From assembly GCF_900110205.1 (NCBI RefSeq), contig NZ_FOCV01000001.1, positions 1 through 64,000 on the forward strand: a DNA stretch of 64,000 nt. The letters run 5' to 3'. Shown here one piece after another: positions 1-10,885 of this stretch (position 1 is the stretch's first letter; each line of letters starts with the position of its first letter). Under the pieces are notes generated by a model. The model saw only the letters and a program-made list of their open reading frames with translations. It was not told the DNA's origin and did no database searches. A program made the position numbers and the translations under genes. The stretch comes from Rhizobium tibeticum. GTDB lineage: Bacteria; Pseudomonadota; Alphaproteobacteria; Rhizobiales; Rhizobiaceae.

Positions 1-644
1 CCGCCGATCTGACCGTCGGTCAGCGAACCGACCTGGGCTGCCGACAGGGCACCGATCTGCTCGTCGCTGAACTTGCCGATCTGGCCAGCCGTGAAGCCGC
101 TGATCTGCTTCGGCGTCATCGCCTTGATCTGATCGGCGCTGAGCTTGCCGACCTGGCTGTCGCTCAACACAGCGATCGCTTCGTTCTTCAGGCTGCCGAT
201 GGCCTTGGTGTTGATGGCTGCAATTTCGTCGTCAGAGAACTTGGCAATATCGTCCGCACCGATGGAGCCGATCTGTGTCGCATTTAGGCCCTTGATCTGA
301 TCAGCCGTGAGGCCTTCGATCTGGTCGGGAGTAAGAGCCGCAATCTGCGTGGCGCTGAAGGCTGCAATCTGATCGTTCCCCAGAGCCCCGATTTTCGTGG
401 CGTCGAGTGCGGCAAGCAGTTCCGGCTTCAATCCTGCGATCGCGGTCGTTGAAATCGCGCCGAGCTGATCTGAGTCGAGCGCTTCGATATCTTCAGCCTC
501 AAGGGCAGATATCTGATCTTTGTTGAAAATCTTGAGCTGCTCTGTGGAAAGCGCCGCGACATCCTCGGTAGAGAAGCCCTTAATCGTCTTTGCCGACAGA
601 GATTTGATCTGGGTATTGGAAAGAGAAGAAACGATCGAGGTCAT
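1..644 (-). CDS. Octapeptide-repeat protein, N-terminal part (gene runs off window start)
   Basis: Partial gene read on the minus strand from ATG at 644, with an AAGGGC ribosome-binding site 7-8 bases upstream. About 214 residues are visible. After a six-residue leader (MTSIVS) the protein consists only of 8-residue units, 26 in a row with no insertion or deletion. Typical units are ALSTEQLK, ALTPDQIE, GLTADQIK and KLSADQIK. Position 2 is Leu/Phe/Ile/Met, position 3 mostly Ser/Thr/Asp/Asn, position 6 often Gln, and position 7 Ile/Val/Leu. There is no N-terminal signal peptide or membrane segment. I cannot name the family; repeat-only proteins of this style in proteobacteria are often long and may be type I secretion substrates, but that is inference because the C-terminus is outside the window. 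The reading frame and the repeats are directly visible, so the gene itself is well supported. Confidence 0.8.
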   Translation of the reverse strand, partial: MTSIVSSLSNTQIKSLSAKTIKGFSTEDVAALSTEQLKIFNKDQISALEAEDIEALDSDQLGAISTTAIAGLKPELLAALDATKIGALGNDQIAAFSATQIAALTPDQIEGLTADQIKGLNATQIGSIGADDIAKFSDDEIAAINTKAIGSLKNEAIAVLSDSQVGKLSADQIKAMTPKQISGFTAGQIGKFSDEQIGALSAAQVGSLTDGQIG

Positions 645-1080
645 GAAATTGCCCTTGCACTGGCGTTGGCGGTGACGGTGTCTTTCGTCTCGCGTCTCGT
701 CGCAAAAGCTGGCGCGCGCCAGTCCATAGGTGGAGGCTTCGCGCCGTGCACAACTGCATGGCCGGGACGCTTAGACAAAATATTTCGGAAGACATCGCTC
801 GAAGGAGCTAATGTTTAGGATAAGGCATCATGCGCACGGTGCGTGAAGCGACCGTCTCCTAAACCTCGACATTCGACAGGACCAAACCCGAACATCGTTG
901 AGCCTAGACGATGAGATTCGTCATAGACTGACTGAGCAAACAATTATGCTGCAACCACTAATTATGAGTTAATGTACCGTTATTCCCCTCAAGTTATGTC
1001 TCGTTTTGTGTAACGGCCCCGCAAATATCCGGACACGATCTCCCACTTGATAAGTCTGCGAAGTAATGTGCCCATTATGA
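645..1080. other. Intergenic region with AT-rich stretch upstream of the repeat gene
   Basis: No convincing gene. About 930-1010 is clearly AT-richer than the neighbourhood (several TTAT/AATTA runs). It may hold the promoter of the repeat gene or mark foreign DNA. No specific operator or hairpin was recognised. Confidence 0.4.
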
Positions 1081-1129
1081 CTAGTCACCATCCCAAGATA
1101 GAAGTTTTGTGACCTGCCACTGCGAATTT

Positions 1130-1500
1130 GCTCCAGAATTGATTAGATCATCGGCGTTTTGCGTGAGCAGGATGCTGGCGCGAAGACGGCCGACCTTTGC
1201 CGCAACCACGGCATCTCGGAAGCGACCTGGAAAGCCAAATATGGCGCGCATGGAAGTGTCCGAGGCGAAGCGGTTGAAGGCGCTGGAAGATGAGATTGCC
1301 AGACTGAAGAAACTGCTTGCCGAGCAGATGCTGCAGCCGCACTCCGCAAGCTTCTCCAAAAAGATGGTATTGCCTGCCGCCAAGCGTGATGCCGTCACGC
1401 ATCTGAAGGCCGTCATGGGTCTTTCGGAACGGCAGGCCTGCCAGATTAATATCCGCCGACCGCAAGTCGATCCGCTACCGATCCTGCCGACCGCCGGGGC
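1130..1500 (+). mobile_element. IS3-family transposase OrfA remnant (degenerate)
   Basis: Pieces of an IS3-family OrfA (HTH plus leucine-zipper protein that binds the element's ends) are readable in shifting frames. One frame gives KTADLCRNHGISEAT followed by WKAKYG, the helix-turn-helix core. The next gives MEVSEAKRLKALEDEIARL then KKLLAEQML, the coiled coil, then AAKRDAVTHLKAVMGLSER. A frameshift separates the first two blocks near 1245. After about 1440 another shift leads to ADRK/RYRSCRPP-like residues, and homology ends near 1500. The start codon region is degenerate and OrfB, the catalytic DDE part, is missing, so the element cannot move by itself. Clear terminal inverted repeats were not found. 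Confidence 0.75.
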
Positions 1501-1823
1501 CGGTCACAGGCACAATGGTTTATCAGTCAGAAGCTCCCAAAAAGCGCTTTAGCATTCTTGGTGCTTTCGGCCTCCCTAGTGCAAATTCAAGCTTCCTTTT
1601 CGCTTCGCGAAGTGTCTTGTGTGGCCGGCCATCCTGCCATACACCGAACACGGACATCGTCACGGTTCGCCGGCGCGCGCCTATGTTGCCGCAAGTTTGG
1701 CAGACTTGAAGGAAGGCATAAAGGGTCTGCCCCGAGCCAAAGCCGGAGACTTTCAGGAGACGTGAATTCGGAGAGCGTTTCGGGAGAGCGGAATTTCCTC
1801 TTTTAATTTAAGAGGTTATCGGC
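1501..1823. other. Stretch between IS3 remnant and tRNA-Pro without a supported gene
   Basis: Short open frames exist on both strands, including a 44-codon minus-strand frame at 1523-1657, but none has a ribosome-binding site or recognisable product. Probably decayed accessory DNA. Confidence 0.35.
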
Positions 1824-1900
1824 TGGTCGGAGTGGAGTGATTCGAACACTCGACCCCCACGTCCCGAACGTGGTGCGCTACCAGACTGCGCTACACTCCG
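1824..1900 (-). tRNA. tRNA-Pro (anticodon CGG)
   Basis: On the minus strand a complete cloverleaf is visible. The 7-bp acceptor stem CGGAGTG/CACTCCG is followed by discriminator A and an encoded CCA end. The anticodon stem CCACG/CGTGG encloses a loop with anticodon CGG, and the T-arm contains TTCGAAT. Length is 74 nt plus CCA. It reads proline codon CCG. Confidence 0.97.
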
Positions 1901-2170
1901 TGACCAGCGGCGCCTCTATAGACCGGCCCATCCTGTTGCGCAAGCACGAAAATTCAAAAGCCGGCGCATTTTTCGCCGGCGCGGCTGGCGCACCTCTGCG
2001 CAGGGCTAACTGGAGCAAAAAGACACACTTGCGGCAAATTTTGCGATTGCGAAGGTGGGTCGATTTTCTTTTGTCGGGTTCCGCGCTAAAGCGCTCGGCG
2101 GGACAAGCGGAAACCGCTGCAGACCAGCGATTCCCGCCGTCGAATGCGCGACAACTTCAGGGACGATAGA

Positions 2171-2584
2171 ATGACACTCCGCACCTTTGCCGCGGCTGGG
2201 CTTGCCATTGTGCTTGCCGGCTGCACGACGATTCCGACCTCCGCCGATCCGATCTCCAGCCGCTGGGTTGGTCAGTCGGCTGGCAAGTTCTTCGCCGCCT
2301 TCGGCCCGCCGATCAGCGACGCCGAGAACGGCGCCGGCGTCAACTACACCTGGAAGGGCGGCTACAAGACGGTTCGCGTCCCGGCGAAATACGCAGAAGG
2401 TGCCGATGGTAAGCGCGGCAAGCAGATCTCGCCTGCCCGCACGCAGTACCTGCGCTGCCAGGCGGAAATCGCCACGAGTTCCGACTACACGATCCGCAGC
2501 ATCCGCGTCGTCGGCGACATCCCCGGCGTCAACGGCCCGTCCTATTGCGCCGAGTTTCTGGCACCGGCCCAGCCCGCGCAGTAA
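2171..2584 (+). CDS. Small hypothetical lipoprotein
   Basis: 137-residue protein with a short signal peptide ending in a lipobox (VLAGC, Cys18), so it is predicted to be lipidated and membrane anchored. The start ATG at 2171 puts the signal peptide at the N-terminus; a longer in-frame start at 2144 would add nine charged residues and is less likely. The mature part has a Ser/Pro-rich beginning, a GQSAGKFFAAFGPP block, and two cysteines (in LRCQAE and SYCAEF) that could form a disulfide. I do not recognise a named domain. It stands alone downstream of tRNA-Pro and is followed by a good hairpin terminator. Confidence 0.75.
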   Translation: MTLRTFAAAGLAIVLAGCTTIPTSADPISSRWVGQSAGKFFAAFGPPISDAENGAGVNYTWKGGYKTVRVPAKYAEGADGKRGKQISPARTQYLRCQAEIATSSDYTIRSIRVVGDIPGVNGPSYCAEFLAPAQPAQ

Positions 2585-2608
2585 GAGAGTCATAGCGAGC
2601 GAATTTTG

Positions 2609-2634
2609 GAAGGCGGCCCGGCGGGTCGCCTTTT
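2609..2634 (+). terminator. Rho-independent terminator after the lipoprotein gene
   Basis: Inverted repeat AAGGCG ... CGCCTT with a GC-rich inner part, ending in TTTT. It lies 25 bases after the lipoprotein stop codon. Confidence 0.65.
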
Positions 2635-2970
2635 CGGCGAGCGCAAACACCGATCGTCAATCGACGGCCACACGCTTGGTCGCGTTCCCCTTTGGCTCGG
2701 CTGCCTGGCAAAGCCGGCTGGGTGCGCACTCTGGCAGACAGATTGTCCAGGTTCTGCCAACCTTTCAGAGAAGCCGGCAATGAACGACCAGACGAGAAGC
2801 TTCGCCCAATCCTCGCTCGTTGCGGAACGAGATGCCGCGCCACCAGCGCAACCGAAGATAGCAGAGCACGCATTGTGAATCCGCCACCTGCGATTCTGCT
2901 TTGCTCAATTTCCGTGGCGAAGGTTCAGAGGTATGTGGCGAGCAAGCTGTCCTTCCCGAGAGCGGGGTGA
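2635..2970. other. Intergenic stretch, nothing recognised
   Basis: Between the terminator and the left end of the IS481-like element. Overlapping open frames on both strands lack a good start or family resemblance. No RNA gene or repeat was seen. Confidence 0.35.
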
Positions 2971-2974
2971 CAGT

Positions 2975-3640
2975 TCATACCGGACACATGGGTTACACTT
3001 TTTGCCTTTGCGAGGAGGACGAAGGTGCCTTGGCAGGAGTGCAACCGCATGGACGAGCGTCTCAAATTCGTTGCGCGGGTTCTGGATGGCGAGAAGATAG
3101 CGGCGCTGTGCAGCGAATTCGGCATCTCGCGCAAGACCGGTCACAAGATCATCAGCAGCTATAACGACAGCGGTCTGGAAGGACTGGCAGATCGATCGCG
3201 ACGGCCTTACCGGCACGCCAATCAGCTTCCTTTCCAAATCGAGAAGCTGATTGTGCGGACCAAGCAGGACAAGCCCAACTGGGGCGCACCGAAGATCAGG
3301 GAGCGGCTGGCGCGGTTACTTCGGGATGTTCACACGCCGGCGATCTCAACCGTGCATGCCGTCCTCGACCGCAACGGCCTGGTCAAGCACGGTAGGCGGC
3401 GCATCAAACAGGTCGAAGACCATATCTGGCTTACAAGCTTTATGGATGACGATCTGGGATACTTCGATGATGAGACATGCAGCCTTGAACTTTTGCCGAA
3501 CCCTTTCGGTCCAAAAGTGTTACCTATGCCTCAGGAATAAAACGTAACCTATGTGTCCAGAACGGACCAGACAACCCGTTCGGCACGAGGTTGTCACCCA
3601 TGTCTTAGGGACGCTCTGTTACCTATGTCTTCGGTATGGA
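2975..3640 (+). mobile_element. IS481-family insertion sequence, internally deleted, with nested right-end remnants
   Basis: The left end near 2975-2998 carries CATACCGGACACATGGGTTA. Inverted counterparts occur repeatedly on the right: inside the transposase 3' end (3513-3538, GTGTTACCTATG), then at 3541-3565, 3589-3610 and 3614-3639 (TTACCTATGTCTTCGGTATG, the best match to the left end). Only one left end was seen. The element is short because the middle of the transposase gene is missing. Serial ends suggest successive insertions into the same place followed by deletions; that history is inference. Confidence 0.7.
3025..3540 (+). pseudogene. IS481-family transposase with large in-frame internal deletion
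   Basis: 171 codons against roughly 350-400 for a full transposase of this family. It starts at GTG 3025 behind a GAGGAGG site. Residues 1 to about 133 are the N-terminal helix-turn-helix part (EFGISRKTGHKI, then GLEGLADRSRRPYRHANQLP and HAVLDRNGLVKHGRRR). The frame then jumps directly to the family's extreme C-terminus (DDDLGYFDDETCSLEL, then NPFGPKVLPMPQE). The whole DDE catalytic core is absent, so the product cannot transpose DNA, though it could still bind the ends. The last codons overlap an inverted-repeat copy. Confidence 0.85.
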
Positions 3641-3651
3641 CAAGAAACGGA

Positions 3652-3726
3652 TGGCTGGGGCGCCAGGATTCGAACCTGGGAATGCCGGTACCAAAAACCG
3701 GTGCCTTACCGCTTGGCGACGCCCCA
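3652..3726 (-). tRNA. tRNA-Gln (anticodon TTG)
   Basis: Complete cloverleaf on the minus strand: acceptor TGGGGCG/CGCCCCA, discriminator G, encoded CCA, anticodon stem ACCGG/CCGGT around a loop with TTG, and a T-arm with TTCGAAT. It reads CAA (and CAG by wobble). It lies only a few bases beyond the last IS481-like end sequence. Confidence 0.96.
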
Positions 3727-3887
3727 CCAGAGCTTGAAAGCGAAGACCGCTTTCAAATCGACGCCTGCTTAGCAAAGCTCGCCTGCCGTCACAATCATTA
3801 AGTTGCGCGCCACGGCATATTTCTGTGCGCTTTTTGCGTCGCCATGCTAGGTCTCGGGTCAGCCGTCCAAGACGATCCGGAGTGACG

Positions 3888-4184
3888 ATGAGCCAGTACC
3901 GCGCCCGCCCGCCTGCCCTTGCAACACTGCTGCTCGACGATGCCGTGGTTCGGATCACGCGTTGGGATTTCGAGCCGGGGGCGGACACGGGCGTTCACAC
4001 GCATGGTCTGGGCTACGTTGTCGTACCGATGACCGATTGCCAATTTCTGCTTGAGGAAAAGGGTGAAAGCCGCAGGGTCGATGTCGCCAAGGGCGCGGCC
4101 TACCGGCGCGATGCCGGCATCGAGCACAATGTCGTCAACGCCGGCGATCAGCCGATGTCCTTCATCGAGATCGAATACAAGTAG
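3888..4184 (+). CDS. Small cupin-domain protein
   Basis: 98-residue single-domain protein with a cupin pattern. The first motif at about 31-48 (GADTGVHTHGLGYVVVPM) has His37 and His39, and the second contains His80 (GIEHNVVN); these are probable metal ligands. No signal peptide, so cytoplasmic. ATG 3888 was preferred over an upstream start at 3825 because the family begins near this point. Its stop is directly followed by the ATG of the MBL hydrolase, so the two are almost certainly cotranscribed. The substrate is unknown. Confidence 0.85.
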   Translation: MSQYRARPPALATLLLDDAVVRITRWDFEPGADTGVHTHGLGYVVVPMTDCQFLLEEKGESRRVDVAKGAAYRRDAGIEHNVVNAGDQPMSFIEIEYK

Positions 4185-5102
4185 ATGGCAAGTCCCGAGT
4201 TCAATCTTGCCTTTGAGCCAGCGTACGGCCAGGCGGTTCCGATTGCCCCCGGCGTGCAACGGATCACGGTCAACAATCCGAGTGCCTTCACCTTCCACGG
4301 CACCAACAGCTATATCGTCGGTCATGCTTCCACAGCGGTCATCGACCCCGGCCCTGAGGACGAGGAACATTTCCAGGCGTTGATGGCAGCGCTCGGGGGA
4401 CGCGAGGTCACGCATATCTTCGTCAGCCATACGCATCGCGACCACTCCCCACTGTGTCGGCGCCTGCAGGCCGCTACCGGTGCGCAGATCGTTGCGGAGG
4501 GGCCACACCGCGCAGCCCGTCCGCTGCACGAAGGCGAGGTCAATCCCTTCACCGAGAGCTCTGACGTGGATTTCCTGCCCGACATTGCGATCGGCGACGG
4601 AGAGACGATAGAGGGCGACGGATGGAGGCTGACGGGCGTGCTGACGCCGGGCCACACCGCCAATCATGCGGCCTTCGCGCTCGAGGGAACGGGCATTCTG
4701 TTTTCCGCCGATCATGTGATGGCATGGGCCACCTCCATTGTCGCGCCGCCAGACGGCTCCATGTCCGACTACATGACTTCCCTCAACAAGCTGATCGCGC
4801 GGCACGATCGTCTCCTGCTTCCCGGCCATGGCGGCCCGGTCCGCAAGCCGATCTCGTTCATGCGGGCGCTCAAGACCCATCGGCGGATGCGCGAACGCGC
4901 CGTGCTCGGCCGCATCCGTGCCGGCGATCGCAATATTCCCGAGATGGTGAAGGTGATTTATCGCGAGACCGATCCGCGCCTCCACGGCGCCGCGGCCCTC
5001 TCGGTTCTTGCCCATATCGAGGACCTGGTGGAACGCGGCGAGGTCGAAACGGACGGCCCGCCTGCCCTGCTCGGATCGTACCGGGCTGCGACGCGGAGAT
5101 AG
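4185..5102 (+). CDS. MBL-fold metallo-hydrolase
   Basis: 305-residue soluble protein of the metallo-beta-lactamase fold (glyoxalase II / LACTB2-like subgroup). The zinc motif HTHRDH is at residues 82-87. Further ligand regions are GHTANHAAF, FSADHVMAW and LPGHGGP, all in the usual order. The C-terminal 80 residues form a helical extension typical of the LACTB2-like group. The gene starts immediately after the cupin stop and is three bases ahead of the DCC gene, so the three form one operon. The true substrate (thioester, lactone or nucleic acid) cannot be told from sequence. Confidence 0.9.
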   Translation: MASPEFNLAFEPAYGQAVPIAPGVQRITVNNPSAFTFHGTNSYIVGHASTAVIDPGPEDEEHFQALMAALGGREVTHIFVSHTHRDHSPLCRRLQAATGAQIVAEGPHRAARPLHEGEVNPFTESSDVDFLPDIAIGDGETIEGDGWRLTGVLTPGHTANHAAFALEGTGILFSADHVMAWATSIVAPPDGSMSDYMTSLNKLIARHDRLLLPGHGGPVRKPISFMRALKTHRRMRERAVLGRIRAGDRNIPEMVKVIYRETDPRLHGAAALSVLAHIEDLVERGEVETDGPPALLGSYRAATRR

Positions 5103-5105
5103 CTC

Positions 5106-5554
5106 ATGGGCAATGCCTACAGTTACCGTTCCGACGTCGCTGTGCCGACCTTTGCCGATGACAAGCCGCTCATCGTCTTCGATGGAGCGTGTGTGTTCTG
5201 CTCCGCCTGGGTCCAGTTCGTCCTGAGGCATGACAAGGCGAAGCGCTATCGCTTCCTCGCGGCGCAGTCGCCGCTCGGGGAAGCGCTTTACCGGCACTAT
5301 GAACTGAACGAGCGCGACTACGAGACCAACATCCTGATCGAAGACGGGAGCGCCTACTTCAAGTCGAGAGGCACCATCCGGATGCTTGCAGGGCTCGGCT
5401 TTCGTGGTCGCTGGTCAAGATCCTTCGGGTGCTGCCGCAGGGACTTGCCGACAGGCTTTACGAATTTATGGCCCGCAACCGGCTTCGAATTGCCGGCCAA
5501 CGCCAGACCTGCTTCGTGCCGAGCCCGGAGCTTAAGGACCGCTTCCTGGGATAG
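5106..5554 (+). pseudogene. DCC-family (DUF393) thiol-disulfide oxidoreductase-like protein, frameshifted
   Basis: The N-terminal part reads PLIVFDGACVFCSAWVQFV, containing the DGxCxxC motif that defines the DCC family, and continues normally to MLAGLGF near 5403. From there the family's C-terminus (WSLVKILRVLPQGL, then LYEFMARNRLRIAG and CFVPSPELKDRFLG) is found in the next frame, ending at the stop at 5552-5554. One missing base near 5403 (TTTCGTGG where TTTCCGTGG would restore the frame) explains the break. Read without correction, the frame runs on to 5675 with an unrelated tail. The damage is either a recent mutation or a sequencing error. It is the third gene of the cupin-MBL operon. 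Confidence 0.8.
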
Positions 5555-5604
5555 CTGTCCGGCAGCGAAGGCCGCGCTCAATCGATCGCCAAGATGCGGA
5601 CCGA

Positions 5605-6516
5605 TTAGCTGCCGGCGATGCCGAGCAATTCGGAATCGAGAGCCTTTAGATAATCCTCAGCTATATCGGCGCTGAGGCCAAGGTCGTGCGGGCCGTAGCG
5701 CGAGGCGACGCGAACGTCGACGAGGGTGGTTTCTGCTTCTTCGCGCAGGCGGATGACGATGTCGAAACGCAGGCCGAGGACGAGGGTGCGGGTTTCGCCC
5801 TGCAGCGTCACGCCATTAGCCCGGCGAATCAACAGCGCCACATCGTCGTCATAGGGCCGCGGTGTCGGGATCGGCACGGCCTCCGGCGCTTCGGCAACCG
5901 CGCCTTCGTCTTGCTGCGGCTTCACCGGCCGATCTTCGAGATCGCGGTTTGGCTCGCTGTCGCCGTCGGCGCGGGTGATACGGATGCCGCCCTGCTTGGC
6001 GACCTTCTTGACGGCTTCGAGCACACGGTCGATCGCGCCGTCATAGCGACGGCCTGTGAGTTCCGGATAGGCTTCGAGCTGCTTTTCACGGTCCTCCGAC
6101 GTCACCGCCGGCTGGCGCTTCAGCCAGATCTGATCGGCGTTCGGCGTCTTCAGCCAATCCGGCGCGGAGACGAGATCGGTCGATACATCGTAGATGGCCG
6201 GCAGCATGAAATAACGCTCGACCGCAATCCCGCCGATCGCAAGTGGAAGAGCAGCAAAAATCAGGGCTTTCAGCGCGTGAAGCCCGCCTTCGGCACCGGT
6301 CAGCCAAAGGCTGCGCAGCCCGGCAACGGCAAGCAGCGCCGCCAGCAGCGCGAAACCGGCCGAAACGAGCAGAACCAGTACCAGGTATGGCGTGACAAGG
6401 CCGGCGAAGCGGTGACCGACCAGAGCCGCAACGCAGAGAACCAGTGCAAATGCCCCGAAGCGCCGCGAGAAGCGGGCGGCATTTGAAACAGGGCGGTCGA
6501 AACGGATTGCCATCAA
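5605..6516 (-). CDS. DUF1499-domain membrane protein
   Basis: 303 residues. The N-terminal 120 residues contain about four hydrophobic membrane segments; the remainder is a DUF1499-type soluble domain (PAIYDVSTDLVSAPDW and AYPELTGRRYDGAIDRVLEA) interrupted by an acidic, proline-rich insert near residue 200. C-terminal residues match the family ending (VDVRVASRYGPHDLG, then IAEDYLKALD). Function is unknown; it probably sits in the inner membrane. It converges on the DCC gene and is divergent from the gene at 6733. The start could be either of the first two methionines. Confidence 0.85.
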   Translation of the reverse strand: MMAIRFDRPVSNAARFSRRFGAFALVLCVAALVGHRFAGLVTPYLVLVLLVSAGFALLAALLAVAGLRSLWLTGAEGGLHALKALIFAALPLAIGGIAVERYFMLPAIYDVSTDLVSAPDWLKTPNADQIWLKRQPAVTSEDREKQLEAYPELTGRRYDGAIDRVLEAVKKVAKQGGIRITRADGDSEPNRDLEDRPVKPQQDEGAVAEAPEAVPIPTPRPYDDDVALLIRRANGVTLQGETRTLVLGLRFDIVIRLREEAETTLVDVRVASRYGPHDLGLSADIAEDYLKALDSELLGIAGS

Positions 6517-6732
6517 TCTTACCGGTTAGTCGCAAGCGGCGCGTCCCGCACGAACGCGCAAAATCGCCCTCGACTTGTTTAGTGCAAGATTCGCCTAAAT
6601 TGAAACTGTTGTGTCGATCCGGGGGGCGCAATCCACGAAGAAGACGACAATGGCGTGCGTGAGCATTTTCTGATATTCAGTGATTTGCGGTTGTGTAGAT
6701 TGCGTCGCACACCGACCAACAGGAGAAGGGCA

Positions 6733-7119
6733 ATGATTGCACCGGGGCTTGCATCGGGAACCCAGGCGCGGTCGCCGAGGAGGGCCGATCATGCGGATCC
6801 ACTTCTGCCGATGGAGCTTCTGGAACTGGAACTGTCGCTCGACGGATATGATGGCAAATCCGACTTCTGCGAGACAGTCCGCGTGGCTTCGGCCAAGGCC
6901 GGGGGAGAACTTCTCTTCGATCTTCCGGCCGAAGGATTGATGGACGACTGCAAGCGGATCGCAGTGCTTCGTATCCCCTCATCCGAACAGAAGATGCGCG
7001 TCGTTCTTGCCGTGCTCGATCACAGCGGCACCGAAATCCGCATGGAAGCGCCGGACCCTGCCACAGCCCACCTCGCCCGTTTCGCCGAGGCCTTCGTCAA
7101 GGTCCTCGAACGGTTCTGA
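6733..7119 (+). CDS. Hypothetical protein
   Basis: 128-residue protein starting at ATG 6733, eight bases after a strong AGGAGAAGGG ribosome-binding site; this site decides against the GTG at 6655. No signal peptide, membrane segment or recognised domain. The middle part is acidic (LELELSLDGYDGKSDF) and the C-terminus is helical (ATAHLARFAEAFVKVLERF). It is divergent from the DUF1499 gene and ends one base before the convergent zinc-ribbon gene. Coding is supported by the ribosome-binding site and by codon use like the neighbours. Function unknown. Confidence 0.65.
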   Translation: MIAPGLASGTQARSPRRADHADPLLPMELLELELSLDGYDGKSDFCETVRVASAKAGGELLFDLPAEGLMDDCKRIAVLRIPSSEQKMRVVLAVLDHSGTEIRMEAPDPATAHLARFAEAFVKVLERF

Positions 7120-7120
7120 C

Positions 7121-7366
7121 CTAGTCGCGCTGGGCTGCCGCCTCCGCCACGCTGCGGAATGGGAATTTTCGCCCGCATTCGCACTTGATCATGCAGGTTT
7201 CCTGATGATTGGATGCGCGCTGGACGAAGAAGCCACGCGGCAGGTGATCGACGCTGAAGCCCGGATGCTTGCGTTTTGGATCGTCGATCTCGGAGGCTTC
7301 TGCAAAGCCGGTATTGCCGCATTGCGGACAGGTCAGTTTCTTCGAGAATCGATCGCGCAGTGCCAT
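7121..7366 (-). CDS. Small zinc-ribbon protein
   Basis: 81 residues with two knuckles, CPQCG at the N-terminus and CMIKCECG near residue 60, which together would bind one zinc. The start at 7366 (MALRDRFSKKL) fits the domain boundary. No signal or membrane segment. The family is not identified beyond the zinc-ribbon shape. It may be a small DNA- or RNA-associated protein, but nothing in the context decides this. Confidence 0.65.
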   Translation of the reverse strand: MALRDRFSKKLTCPQCGNTGFAEASEIDDPKRKHPGFSVDHLPRGFFVQRASNHQETCMIKCECGRKFPFRSVAEAAAQRD

Positions 7367-7771
7367 GCTTGCCTTCCAATGTCGTCCGAGCCGCGCCTTC
7401 TTACAGATGATCCCCGACCGGCGAAAGCGGTCCGTGCGCCAAGTTGGGTGGCTGGGCGCGATCCCAAAGAGCAACCAACAACCCTAAGCCGTTCTTTTAG
7501 TTGACTGTAAGCCCCGATCGGCGTCATCTGCCTGTGGGAATTTTTCGTTGCAAAGACACGCCGATGCGCATTCTCGCTTTATCTCTTGCCGCTGTCGCAG
7601 CCGCCACTTGCCTCTCGGCATGTCAAACGCTGACGCCGGAGCAGCGGCGCGCCGCCGACGAGACTCAATGCCTACACTATGGTTTCAGACGTGGCACGGA
7701 TGGCTTCGCGGCGTGCCTGCAACGCATCGATCTCTATCGCCGTGCACAGGCCCGCTACGACAGTGATATGC

Positions 7772-10489
<2,718 letters not shown>

Positions 10490-10610
10490 ATTCCCCCCAA
10501 CACCAAATCCGGATCAACTTAATCCGTTGGTGTTGAAATGAAAATCGACAAATGCGGCCGAAATGTTGCGACGCACAATAACTGCGACAGACTGAAGCGT
10601 TTGAAGGGAG

Positions 10611-10648
10611 AAAAAGCTTTGCGGGACTGCAACAAAGTCCCGCAAAGC
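10611..10648 (-). terminator. Strong rho-independent terminator downstream of smc
   Basis: On the minus strand: a perfect 13-bp stem GCTTTGCGGGACT / AGTCCCGCAAAGC with a 7-nt loop, followed directly by TTTTT. It separates smc from ppdK. Confidence 0.85.
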
Positions 10649-10655
10649 CTTATGT

Positions 10656-10680
10656 CCGTCCGGCCAGGAAAACCGGACGG
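10656..10680 (-). repeat. Second hairpin next to the smc terminator
   Basis: Perfect 8-bp inverted repeat CCGTCCGG / CCGGACGG with a 9-nt loop. It lies just before the terminator in the direction of smc transcription and may stabilise the mRNA 3' end. Confidence 0.5.
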
Positions 10681-10885
10681 GGGGTTCCGCCCATACGACT
10701 GTCAGAGCCAAAAGCATATTGCTCCGAGCGCGTCGCGCAGGAAACTCTGGAGCCGATCCGCTTTCGCGGTCATTCGGCGGCGACATGAAGCAATCTCTAA
10801 TACAAGATCGGTTCGAAAACATCATCTGAAGGGGGAGATATCCCAATTCCGGCAGACTTTTTTTGGGCTTTTCTCAGCCGCTTGC

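Larger units (their letters stand above)
10490..10885. other. ppdK-smc intergenic region
   Basis: About 395 bp without a gene. It holds two hairpins (described separately) and presumably the ppdK promoter. The long plus-strand open frame through here and into smc is an antisense shadow. Confidence 0.5.

Noticed and set aside
1..644. CRISPR array or simple DNA satellite, because of the 24-bp period
   Set aside because: The repeats vary at DNA level but keep a protein pattern in one frame without stops, so it is coding.
1523..1657. 44-codon minus-strand frame (MSVFGVWQDGRPHKTL...) between the IS3 remnant and tRNA-Pro
   Set aside because: No ribosome-binding site, no recognised family, and set in decayed DNA; too weak to call a gene.
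2529..2873. Open frames on both strands after the small lipoprotein gene
   Set aside because: No ribosome-binding site or family; they run through a terminator.
3798..5297. Long minus-strand open frame opposite the cupin, MBL and DCC genes
   Set aside because: Shadow of three recognisable genes on the plus strand; composition is Arg/His/Gly-rich without domains.
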